From NCBI GenBank assembly GCA_003612395.1, contig RAYQ01000003.1, positions 62,001 through 126,000 on the forward strand: a stretch of 64,000 nucleotides of DNA, written 5' to 3'. The notes under the pieces were generated by a model, which was not told the origin of the DNA, made no database searches, and worked only from the letters and a program-made list of their open reading frames with translations. The stretch is from Parablautia intestinalis. Lineage in GTDB: Bacteria > Bacillota > Clostridia > Lachnospirales > Lachnospiraceae. Below are positions 17,281 to 25,237 of the stretch, piece after piece. A program made the translations under genes and the position numbers. Position 1 is the stretch's first letter. The number at the start of each line of letters is the position of its first letter.

Positions 17281-18693
17281 ATGAAAAGAAAAATTATTTC
17301 TGCTTTACTTGCCCTGACCATGGTTATTTCCATGACAGCCTGTGGCGGCGGTTCAGGTGCTGACAGTAACTCAGGCGATACTGCTGCCGATGCAGGTGCC
17401 GGCGATGCGGCGGCGGATGCCGGATCAGCGGATGCAGCGGCGGATACCGGATCAGGTGCAGAAGAGGCAGCCCCTGTTGAAGGCGGCTCTGCTGACGAGA
17501 ACACTCTGACCGTATGGACCTGGGATCCGAATTTCAACATTTATGCTATTCAGAAGGCTGCTGAAATTTATGCTCAGGATCATGAAGGATTCAAGGTTGA
17601 GGTAAGTGAAGTACAGTCTGACGACATCGAGACACGTATTACCACGGCTGTTGCTGCCGGAGACTTAAGCACTCTTCCTGACATCTTCCTGATGCAGGAT
17701 AATTCATTCCAGAAATATGCTACCAATTATCCGGACGTATTTACGGAACTGACAAGCGTAGGAATTGACTTTTCCCAGTTCTCAGCCGCTAAGGTAGCAT
17801 ATTCCACATTAGACGGTAAGAATTACGGTATTCCTTTTGACAACGGCGCAGTTATCAACTGCATGCGTACCGATTATCTGGAGCAGGCCGGGTACACCAT
17901 TGATGACTTCACAGATATCACATGGTCCGATTACATGGAAAAGGCTAAAGTTGTTTTAGAGAAGACAGGACAGCCTATCCTTACATCCCAGGCAGGTTCA
18001 CCTGACCTTATCATGATGATGCTGCAGTCCTGCGGTTCATCTCTTTTCAAGGAAGACGGTTCCGTTAACATTGACGGAAATGCCGAGCTGAAACAGATTA
18101 TGGAAATCTATGTGCAGATGGTCAAAGACGGCACTTTAGTAGAAGTAACAGACTGGGATCAGTACATCGCTTCTCTTAACAATGGTACTACCGTAAGTGC
18201 ATTAAACGGCTGCTGGATTATGGCAAGCGTTACCGTTGCGGAAGATCAGTCCGGTAAATGGGCAATCACAAATATGCCTAAGTTAGACGGCGCAAGCAAT
18301 GCAACCAACTACTCAAACAACGGCGGTTCTTCATGGGCAATTTCCTCTAACTGCCAGAAGGTTGACTTAGCAGTAGATTTCATGAACTCTACTTTCGCAG
18401 GAAGCAATGCTCTGTATGATGATGTTATCTCCAAGGGCGCTCTTGCAACATGGGCACCTGCAGGTGAATCAGAAGCTTACAACCAGCCGGTTGAATTCTT
18501 CGGAAATGATGCTATCTACGCTAAGATCGTTGAGTTCGCTACCCATACTCCTTCCAATATCACTGGCGCATTCTACTATGACGCACGTGATGCCGTAGGT
18601 GTTGCAGTTTCCAACATCTGCCAGCAGGGCGCTGACATTGATTCCGAAATCAAGACAGCACAGGAAACCGTTGAATTTAATATGGGCGGCTGA
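17281..18693 (+). CDS. Sugar ABC importer, substrate-binding lipoprotein
   Basis: 470 residues. A lipoprotein signal ends in the lipobox MTAC with Cys at residue 21. A low-complexity Ala/Asp/Gly linker (about 22-70) with imperfect repeats of GDAAADAGS type follows. The mature family-1 extracellular binding domain starts at LTVWTWDPN. It delivers a sugar or oligosaccharide to the permeases encoded downstream. The GGGAGG ribosome binding site is ten bases from the ATG. A hairpin terminator between this gene and the permeases would give the usual excess of binding protein. The ligand is likely a galactoside/hexosaminide judging from the neighbouring GH2 and GH20 enzymes; that is inference. Confidence 0.9.
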   Translation: MKRKIISALLALTMVISMTACGGGSGADSNSGDTAADAGAGDAAADAGSADAAADTGSGAEEAAPVEGGSADENTLTVWTWDPNFNIYAIQKAAEIYAQDHEGFKVEVSEVQSDDIETRITTAVAAGDLSTLPDIFLMQDNSFQKYATNYPDVFTELTSVGIDFSQFSAAKVAYSTLDGKNYGIPFDNGAVINCMRTDYLEQAGYTIDDFTDITWSDYMEKAKVVLEKTGQPILTSQAGSPDLIMMMLQSCGSSLFKEDGSVNIDGNAELKQIMEIYVQMVKDGTLVEVTDWDQYIASLNNGTTVSALNGCWIMASVTVAEDQSGKWAITNMPKLDGASNATNYSNNGGSSWAISSNCQKVDLAVDFMNSTFAGSNALYDDVISKGALATWAPAGESEAYNQPVEFFGNDAIYAKIVEFATHTPSNITGAFYYDARDAVGVAVSNICQQGADIDSEIKTAQETVEFNMGG

Positions 18694-18764
18694 TCTTCTT
18701 AATAAAGTAACAGCATTTTTACAGTAAGATTTACAAATTATCAGTTACATAAAAAATGTTAGTC

Positions 18765-18812
18765 AAAAAGGGTCTGTCTGCTGCTGGCAAGGCGGCAGAT
18801 AGCCCCTTTTTT
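18765..18812 (+). terminator. Attenuating terminator between binding protein and permeases
   Basis: AAAAAGGG...CCCCTTTTTT arms (about 18765-18772 and 18803-18812) enclose an inner TGCTGC/GCGGCA stem, and the structure ends in six T. Its position inside the importer operon fits partial termination that lowers permease expression. Confidence 0.75.
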
Positions 18813-18879
18813 ATACCACAATACCACACCCAGAAGAAATATCTTTATCGTAATAAAATTGAAAGGGAGGGAGAAATAT

Positions 18880-19767
18880 ATGAGTGGTTCCAGTAAAAAA
18901 GGCTTTACTCTACAGCAAAAACATGGCCTTACAGGATGGGTGTTTTTAACGCCTGCAGTGCTGCTGATTTGTTGGACCAGTTTTTACCCCATGATTCAGG
19001 CATTTATTTTATCCTTAAAAACAGGTATGGGAGTTAATTTAAGCTTTTCCGGTTTCAGCAATTATGCCCGTATCTTAAAGGATCCCACATTTAAGCAAAC
19101 TCTGTTTAACACGTTTTTCTACTTAATTATCCAGGTGCCGATTATGCTTGTTTTAGCATTAATTCTGGCTTCCTTATTGAATAATAAGCAGTTACGTTTT
19201 AAAGGGCTGTTCCGTACCTGTATCTTCTTACCATGTGCCACATCACTGGTATCCTATGCTATGATTTTCCGCTCCCTGTTTGCAAATGATGGGTTCGTAA
19301 ATACCGTACTGCGCGGCTTTGGGATGAATCCTGTTATGTGGTTTGCCAATGCATGGACCGCCCGGGCGGTTATCATTATTGCTTTGATTTGGAGATGGAC
19401 CGGGTATAACATGGTATTTTACTTATCCGGCCTGCAGAATATTGAGTATTCTGTTTATGAGGCGGCAAGAATCGATGGTGCAAGCCCTATGCAGACTTTC
19501 TTTAAAATTACGGTTCCGCTTTTGAAACCTACCATTTTGCTCACTACCATCACTTCCACAAATGGTACGCTGCAGTTGTTTGATGAATCACTTAACCTGA
19601 CCAACGGCGGGCCTGGTAAATCCACAATGACCATGTCACACTACATTTATAATACATCCTTCGTGCAAAGTCCGAATTTCGGATATGCGGCGGCGATGTC
19701 CATTATAATCCTGATATTGGTTGCCATTCTGGCAATACTTCAAATGAAAGTAGGTGATGAGCGATGA
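18880..19767 (+). CDS. Sugar ABC importer permease (MalF type)
   Basis: 295 residues with six predicted membrane segments and the inner-membrane EAA loop EAARIDGASPMQTFFKITVP (about 198-217) that contacts the ATPase. I chose ATG 18880, preceded by GGGAGGGAG, over the in-frame TTG at 18859. It overlaps the next permease gene by four bases (ATGA). No ATPase gene is in the locus, so a shared MsmK-type ATPase encoded elsewhere is expected, as is common for this importer family in Firmicutes. Confidence 0.92.
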   Translation: MSGSSKKGFTLQQKHGLTGWVFLTPAVLLICWTSFYPMIQAFILSLKTGMGVNLSFSGFSNYARILKDPTFKQTLFNTFFYLIIQVPIMLVLALILASLLNNKQLRFKGLFRTCIFLPCATSLVSYAMIFRSLFANDGFVNTVLRGFGMNPVMWFANAWTARAVIIIALIWRWTGYNMVFYLSGLQNIEYSVYEAARIDGASPMQTFFKITVPLLKPTILLTTITSTNGTLQLFDESLNLTNGGPGKSTMTMSHYIYNTSFVQSPNFGYAAAMSIIILILVAILAILQMKVGDER

Positions 19768-20573
19768 TGAGCAAGGGTAAGAAATTCTTTATGTATGCAT
19801 TTTTGACAATATTTTCTCTGCTTTCCATATTCCCGCTGTACTATATGCTCTGTGCAGCTACGAATAAGAGCATAGATGTTATTGCCGGTAAACTGATACC
19901 CGGTACCTATCTGATTGAGAATTATAAATCCCTGATTGCCAATCAGAACCTGGGATTAGCCCTCTGGAATTCCTTCAGGAACTCTTTCATACTGACAATA
20001 CTTTGTCTTCTGGTATGCTCCATTGCAGGTTACGGTTTTGAAATTTACCATGACAAAGGAAAGGATGCTGTATTTACAGTTCTTTTGACTGCTATGATGA
20101 TTCCTTTTGCTGCTGTTATGATCCCCATGTTCCGTATGTTTTCGACTCTGAACATGGTAAATACCATGGCCGCATTTATGCTTCCGTCAATCTCCACACC
20201 GTTTATGATCATGATGTTCAGACAGGCTTCACGGTCATTCCCTCATGACATTATTGAGGCGGCCCGGATTGACGGCCTTAGCGAACTTGCCATCTTCTTC
20301 CGCATGTTTTTCCCTACTATGCGCTCCACCTATGCGGCGGCAATGACCATTGTATTCATGAATGCATGGAACAATTACCTGTGGCCAAAGGTAATCCTTA
20401 TGACAAACGAATCCATCACCATGCCCATGCTGGTTGCCAACCTCTTAGGCGGTTATACGGTTGATTATGGTATGTTGATGCTTGGTGTATTTATCTGTAC
20501 AATTCCTACTGCTATCGTATTCTTCTGCTTACAGAAGAGCTTTGCAGAAGGTATTACAGGCGCTGTAAAATAA
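19764..20573 (+). CDS. Sugar ABC importer permease (MalG type)
   Basis: 269 residues with six membrane segments and the EAA loop EAARIDGLSELAIFFRMFFP (about 172-191). The two ATG codons at the start are equivalent; the upstream AGGTGATG acts as ribosome binding site within the end of the preceding gene. Together with the partner permease it should form the membrane channel of the importer. A strong terminator follows 20 bases after the stop. Confidence 0.92.
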   Translation: MMSKGKKFFMYAFLTIFSLLSIFPLYYMLCAATNKSIDVIAGKLIPGTYLIENYKSLIANQNLGLALWNSFRNSFILTILCLLVCSIAGYGFEIYHDKGKDAVFTVLLTAMMIPFAAVMIPMFRMFSTLNMVNTMAAFMLPSISTPFMIMMFRQASRSFPHDIIEAARIDGLSELAIFFRMFFPTMRSTYAAAMTIVFMNAWNNYLWPKVILMTNESITMPMLVANLLGGYTVDYGMLMLGVFICTIPTAIVFFCLQKSFAEGITGAVK

Positions 20574-20592
20574 AAGTTAAAAGTTATGTATC

Positions 20593-20626
20593 AAAAAGCA
20601 ATCAGTTTATAGCTGATTGCTTTTTT
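20593..20626 (+). terminator. Rho-independent terminator of the importer operon
   Basis: AAAAAGCAATCAG (20593-20605) pairs perfectly with CTGATTGC and following T (20613-20626), with a 7-base loop and six T. Confidence 0.9.
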
Positions 20627-20708
20627 GTTATGTCGCTTTATTATAGTCAAATAATATGCCTCATAAATGATATTAGAGATTTCATGGCGGGGAGGCCTGT
20701 GAAATTAT

Positions 20709-21143
20709 TTATAAAAAAGGACGGACATCTTCCGTAAGCCTTTCTTCAATTTTAATAAGGCGTTTCGCAATGCTTTTGGATTTTTCATCGGCTGCCTTAT
20801 ATTGATTTAAATACCTGCTTAAGGATTTCACCCCCATATTGCAGCCATCCGTCATCAAATCCGCAATTGTTCCGTCCGATTCATCCATAGCCAGCTTCAC
20901 ATTGGTCTTAATCCATGACATGCCTTTTGCCATAGGGTCAGGCTCCTTCCCATCATCATGGTATTTACTGATTAAAGCCTGAATATCTTCTTTCAATTTG
21001 TCATGATCGTTTTTACAGTCTTCCAGACATTTCCGAAGCTTTTCATCATGTACATAATCCAACACCTTGTCAATAGAAGAAACTCCCATTTTAATCCCTG
21101 CATCACATTCCCGCAGTAATTTTATTGTATCCGGTTCAATCAT
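20709..21143 (-). CDS. Helical-bundle hypothetical protein, ferritin-like size
   Basis: 144 residues, predicted nearly all alpha-helix in about four amphipathic helices (roughly 3-28, 33-62, 72-100 and 104-140). It is rich in Lys and Asp, without cysteine pairs or a membrane segment. The pattern suggests a four-helix bundle of DUF2383/ferritin-like type, but no iron-site EXXH motif is obvious. AAAAGGAG lies ten bases before the ATG. Single gene. Function not recognised. Confidence 0.7.
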   Translation of the reverse strand: MIEPDTIKLLRECDAGIKMGVSSIDKVLDYVHDEKLRKCLEDCKNDHDKLKEDIQALISKYHDDGKEPDPMAKGMSWIKTNVKLAMDESDGTIADLMTDGCNMGVKSLSRYLNQYKAADEKSKSIAKRLIKIEERLTEDVRPFL

Positions 21144-21279
21144 TTTGTATCTGCTCCTTTTCTCATGATAAGCCGGCCCGCGAAGCGCGCTGCCAGCTGC
21201 TTTTACAGACTCCCGTTCGGTATCGGAAGACTGTTTTTAGAAGCAGTATCCCCGTTTTTTGTAATTGTATGTAAAAAGA

Positions 21280-22152
21280 TCAGCCGTTCATCAAATCATA
21301 ATAAAAAATATACTGTTGTAATATGCCTTCATATCCCTTATATCGCTCTGCTTCAAAGCCTCCCGGATATTGCTCCCCCAGAACCTTATGTATATGGGTA
21401 TCCACCGGAAAAGCCTCTGTCTTGTGCAAGGCAAATAAGCAGATGCATTCCGCCACTTTTACGCCTACACCATGCAGCTTTAAAAGCTCTGTTTTGGCCT
21501 CCTCATAGCCCATCCTGCCAATTGCATTTAAGTCGATCTGACCTTCCGCAATGCTGGCAGCCGTTTTATGGATATACCGGCTGCGGTAGCCTAAATTACA
21601 GGCGTATAAATCTTCCAATGAAGCGTCTGCAAGTGCCCCGGGTGTTGGAAAGTCGTAATAGATGATACCTGACTTAGTCTGTTTCTTTTCTCCATATTTT
21701 TCACACAAATAATCAATACATTTTCTAATCCGCTTAATATTATTCTGCTGGGATATAATAAAAGAAACAATCACTTCCCATAAGTCCTGGCGCAGGATCC
21801 TTACACCGCTGCCAAAGGCTGCCGCCTTTAAAAGATAATCGTCCTTTTCATCTATCAGGCCTATAATCTTTCCGTAATCTTCTTCAAGGTCAAAGTATCC
21901 TTTCCAAATCTGCTCAAATTCCTCTGCAGTGCAGTGAAAGATAATGTCATCCGCCCCTTCCTCTATTTCCAGAAATCTTCCGAAGGCTGTAATCCCATAC
22001 CTTTCCGTCTCTGTAACAGCGCTCCTGCCTTTGCCCAAACTGTCATGCCGGTAAGAAGCCGGAAGGGAACTTTCTAATTTTCTCAAGCGAAAGCACTGGC
22101 CGGAATCACAAATCTGTTTTATGGAAAAATTTTCTTTTTCAACCCAAATCAT
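21280..22152 (-). CDS. ogg: 8-oxoguanine DNA glycosylase (OGG1 type)
   Basis: 290 residues. An N-terminal OGG domain is followed by a helix-hairpin-helix GPD domain. LHGVGVKVAECICLFAL (about 226-242) contains the catalytic Lys, at the position of human Lys249, and VDTHI (about 250) the conserved Asp. It removes oxidised guanine and nicks the strand. With endonuclease IV encoded 1.5 kb away on the same strand it makes a small base-excision repair neighbourhood. The start at 22152 (MIWVEKENFSIKQI) fits the family. Confidence 0.88.
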   Translation of the reverse strand: MIWVEKENFSIKQICDSGQCFRLRKLESSLPASYRHDSLGKGRSAVTETERYGITAFGRFLEIEEGADDIIFHCTAEEFEQIWKGYFDLEEDYGKIIGLIDEKDDYLLKAAAFGSGVRILRQDLWEVIVSFIISQQNNIKRIRKCIDYLCEKYGEKKQTKSGIIYYDFPTPGALADASLEDLYACNLGYRSRYIHKTAASIAEGQIDLNAIGRMGYEEAKTELLKLHGVGVKVAECICLFALHKTEAFPVDTHIHKVLGEQYPGGFEAERYKGYEGILQQYIFYYDLMNG

Positions 22153-22173
22153 TTTTTTTGCATTCTCCTTTGC

Positions 22174-22208
22174 CAGTTCTCTGGCTTTTGACAGTTCTCT
22201 GGCTTTTG
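22174..22208. repeat. 18-bp tandem duplication upstream of ogg
   Basis: CAGTTCTCTGGCTTTTG occurs at 22174-22190 and again at 22192-22208, with a looser third copy after it. It lies in the MATE-ogg gap. Confidence 0.8.
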
Positions 22209-22253
22209 GCTTCTCTCCGGTCTTTGGTTAGACGGCCGTCCTTTCGACACACA

Positions 22254-23597
22254 TCAATCGGGCTCTTTAAGCCTGTAACCGCTTAATCTGCCTATACAGG
22301 CAATTCCTGTCACATCAGCCAAAAACCAGCCAATGGGAATCGCCCACCAGATACCCAGTACCCCAATCTGCGGAAGCGGGGAAAGTATATAGGCAAGCAG
22401 TACTCTGCTTCCCAGGGATATGATGGTAAGCACCAGCGACATCTCAGGCTTTTCAACACCCCGGTAAAATCCGTACAAAAGAAACAAAAGGCCAATCCCA
22501 CAGTAAAATGCCCCTTCAATCCGCAAATACTCCGTTCCTGTCCGTATAATGCCGCTTTCCCCCGCATCCACAAAAATTTGCATCAATTGAGGCGCCAGCA
22601 CAAAAATGCCTGCTGAAATAACCATACAAAAGGCAAGTGATACCGCACCTGCCCGAAGGGTTCCCTGCCGGATGCGCTCTCTCTTCCCCGCCCCGTGATT
22701 TTGGGAGATAAACAGGGAAAAAGCATTTCCGAATTCCTGGGCGGGCATATAGGCAAAGGAATCAATTTTTACAGCTGCAGCAAAGGCGGCCATCACCACC
22801 GGCCCAAAGCTGTTTACCAGTCCCTGTATCATCAGAATACCAAAATTCATCACCGACTGCTGTATACAGGCCGCAAAAGAATTGCGGACTATCTCCGCTC
22901 CTGTCTTTCGGTCAATGGCCGTCTCCCGTTTTCCGGGATGCAGCTCCGGCTCTTTTACCCATGTATAGATACCAATACCTGCCCCTGACAGAGCCTGGGC
23001 AATCACCGTAGCGGCGGCAGCTCCTCCCACGCCCATATTCCATCTGACCACAAACAACACATCCAGCACAATATTAAGTATCGTTGCAATTCCCAAAAAA
23101 CATAGCGGCACAACAGAATTGCCAAGCGCACGAAGAAGATAGGCAAAAAAATTGTACAGAAAAACAAACCCTATTCCAAAGAAAATCACCCGCACGTACT
23201 CGTACATCAGCGGATAAACGCTTTCCGGCACCTGCAGGATATACAATATGGGGTGAATCCCCAAAAAAACCAGTCCGTTTAAAATGGCGCTCACCGCTGC
23301 GATGAATGCAAAAGAAGCCAGCATACTCTTTTTCATCTGCAAAATATCTTTTTTACCATAATAAACAGAGAAAACCGCACCGCTTCCCATACATAATCCA
23401 ATTAAGATGGAAGTCAGAAAGGTCATAAGCGTATAGGCGCTTCCCACCGCCGCAAGCGCAGAGGCTCCAAGGTATCTTCCCACAATCAGCGTGTCGGCTA
23501 TATTGTAGCACTGCTGGAGAAGGTTTCCCAATATCATGGGACCTGCAAATCTTAACATGGTCCCTGTTACATTTCCCTGTGTTAAATCTTTCTTCAT
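22254..23597 (-). CDS. MATE family efflux transporter
   Basis: 447 residues with twelve hydrophobic segments in two similar halves. The start LTQGNVTGTMLRFAGPMILGNLLQQCYNIADT is characteristic of the DinF/VmrA branch of Na+ or H+ coupled multidrug exporters. The second half repeats the pattern (MNFGILMIQGLVNSFGP). It probably exports cationic toxins; the substrate cannot be told. It lies between the endonuclease IV and glycosylase genes, with short gaps, all on the minus strand. AGAG is the only weak ribosome binding site. Confidence 0.9.
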   Translation of the reverse strand: MKKDLTQGNVTGTMLRFAGPMILGNLLQQCYNIADTLIVGRYLGASALAAVGSAYTLMTFLTSILIGLCMGSGAVFSVYYGKKDILQMKKSMLASFAFIAAVSAILNGLVFLGIHPILYILQVPESVYPLMYEYVRVIFFGIGFVFLYNFFAYLLRALGNSVVPLCFLGIATILNIVLDVLFVVRWNMGVGGAAAATVIAQALSGAGIGIYTWVKEPELHPGKRETAIDRKTGAEIVRNSFAACIQQSVMNFGILMIQGLVNSFGPVVMAAFAAAVKIDSFAYMPAQEFGNAFSLFISQNHGAGKRERIRQGTLRAGAVSLAFCMVISAGIFVLAPQLMQIFVDAGESGIIRTGTEYLRIEGAFYCGIGLLFLLYGFYRGVEKPEMSLVLTIISLGSRVLLAYILSPLPQIGVLGIWWAIPIGWFLADVTGIACIGRLSGYRLKEPD

Positions 23598-23653
23598 AAT
23601 CAGTAATCTCTTTTACAAACCGCTTTTCTTAGAACTTCTAAGTTAGTTTATTT

Positions 23654-24484
23654 CTAAGTTAATTCACTTCGAAGCATTTCTATTTCTTTTTTATGTCCCG
23701 CATCATCCAGGGGTGTCTCCAGATAAAAGGGCAGCCTGCAGACAAGCGGGTGCTTAAGTACCTGTAAAAGCGCCGTAAGCCCTATCTCTCCATCTCCAAT
23801 AGTTGCATGACGGTCTTTATGAGATGCAAAGGGCATCATGCTGTCATTTAAGTGGATTGCCCGTAAAAGCGCAAGCCCGAGAACACGGTCAAATTCTGCA
23901 AGGACGCCGTCCAAATCATTTACAATATCGTATCCTGCCGCAAACACATGGCAGGTGTCCAGACATATTCCTACCTTTTCCGGGTAAATCATTCCCTCAC
24001 GGATTGCCCGCAGCTGCTCAAAGCTGACTCCTATCTCCGTCCCCTTTCCCGACATGGTTTCCAAAAGTATCATAATGTTCTCCCTGCCCGTGATTGCCTG
24101 GTTTAGCCCCGCAATTATATTTTGAATGCCTTTATCCGCTCCTATTCCGGTATGGCTTCCCGGATGAAAGACAATGTACTCTATTCCCAGGGCATCCATT
24201 CTGGCAATATCTTCCCTGATTACCATGCAGGCAAACTCGTAAGTCTCTTTCTTGGCACTTGCCAGATTCAAGGTATAAGGTGCATGCGCAAGTACCGGAC
24301 CAAGATGATATTTTTCTCTGATCTGCCTGAATTTCGTAATCTCCGCCTCGTCATAGTTTCTGTAACTGGATCCTCTGGGATTACGGCTGAATATCTGCAT
24401 GGTGTCTGCCTCCATTTTCACCACATTTTCAGCCATTTTTACAAGGCCGTCCGCAATGGACATATGGGTTCCTATTGTTGACAT
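23654..24484 (-). CDS. nfo: Endonuclease IV (AP endonuclease)
   Basis: 276 residues of a TIM barrel with three-zinc site. Visible ligands are THMS (His 7), VFHPGSH (about 104-110), LLETMSG (Glu about 142), LDTCHVFAAGYD (Asp/His about 176-180) and HLNDS (about 213). It cuts 5' to abasic sites in base-excision repair. GGAAGGA lies seven bases before the ATG. Length and motifs match the bacterial family. Confidence 0.94.
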   Translation of the reverse strand: MSTIGTHMSIADGLVKMAENVVKMEADTMQIFSRNPRGSSYRNYDEAEITKFRQIREKYHLGPVLAHAPYTLNLASAKKETYEFACMVIREDIARMDALGIEYIVFHPGSHTGIGADKGIQNIIAGLNQAITGRENIMILLETMSGKGTEIGVSFEQLRAIREGMIYPEKVGICLDTCHVFAAGYDIVNDLDGVLAEFDRVLGLALLRAIHLNDSMMPFASHKDRHATIGDGEIGLTALLQVLKHPLVCRLPFYLETPLDDAGHKKEIEMLRSELT

Positions 24485-24596
24485 GTTTCTGTTCCTTCCA
24501 TTTTCTGTGTTTCACAATTGTACTGCCTGTCCGTGTCTTTTAGATAATTACAAATCCAAAAGCTTTGAAAATGTTCCGGCAGTATATTTCATACGT

Positions 24597-25127
24597 CTAT
24601 AAATTTTTATCTTCTTCTGCCGGCTGCCATGCCTTCCCAAATTTTACATCCTTAAACATGGTCATAAGGCCCGTTACCTGCTTTAGCCTTAGAATTTCAT
24701 CCCGATCCATGCCGAGATGTTTGGATATCCACGCATCTGACCGTCCCATCTCCTGCAGCTCTTTCACAATGTTGCTCATCAAATCCACATTGTGGCTTCC
24801 CCTGGCCCTGTTATGGCGTATGGTGCTTGCCATCCTCTGGTCAATGGGCTTGCGTATGACGGAAACCGGGAGCATTCCTTTTTCCCTCTCATAGATATCG
24901 GAATGATCCAGCATTATCCTGTAACGGTGAAAGCCGTCAACAATCACATAGATATCATTTTCCCTACTATAATAACATACAATAGGCATAGTATATCCAT
25001 CTTCTTTGATACTTTCATAAAGAAGTTTCATTTCGGGCGGCGCCACCGCATTGGGATTGTAGGTGTTTGGCTTTATCTTTTCAATAGGAACAGAAATCAC
25101 ACTGTATACCGGGCTTTTATACTCCAT
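24597..25127 (-). CDS. ibrB: ParB-fold protein, IbrB-like partner of an IbrA-like protein
   Basis: 176 residues with a ParB/sulfiredoxin N-terminal domain (VPIEKIKPNTYNPNAV, then IVDGFHRYRI about 62-71) and a helical tail (about 105-160) able to bind DNA. In E. coli, IbrB and IbrA are encoded side by side and act together as regulators of immunoglobulin-binding (eib) genes; their biochemical role is unsettled. GAGGA is five bases before the ATG. The IbrA-like gene lies directly upstream, separated by two strong hairpins. The symbol reflects family resemblance, not demonstrated function. Confidence 0.75.
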   Translation of the reverse strand: MEYKSPVYSVISVPIEKIKPNTYNPNAVAPPEMKLLYESIKEDGYTMPIVCYYSRENDIYVIVDGFHRYRIMLDHSDIYEREKGMLPVSVIRKPIDQRMASTIRHNRARGSHNVDLMSNIVKELQEMGRSDAWISKHLGMDRDEILRLKQVTGLMTMFKDVKFGKAWQPAEEDKNL

Positions 25128-25177
25128 ATTTTCCTCATTTCCGCAAGGGCAGACCTGCTTATTTTTTTTGTATCTTT

Positions 25178-25237
25178 CAAATTTGAGCTTCTGCTCAAAT
25201 TTGTATGAGTAACAACAGGCGCAGCCTGTTGTTACTC
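25178..25237. repeat. Two tandem hairpins between ibrA- and ibrB-like genes
   Basis: Stem 1 is CAAATTTGAGC (25178-25188) with GCTCAAATTTG (25193-25203) and a 4-base loop. Stem 2 is GAGTAACAACAGGC (25207-25220) with GCCTGTTGTTACTC (25224-25237) and a 3-base loop. The right arm of stem 2 includes the ibrA stop codon. No T-run directly follows stem 1, although a run of T lies at 25162-25169 on the plus strand. They may tune the ratio of the two proteins. Confidence 0.85.

Noticed and set aside
21165-21665. 166-residue plus-strand frame
   Set aside because: Mostly antisense to the 8-oxoguanine glycosylase gene; composition is not protein-like.
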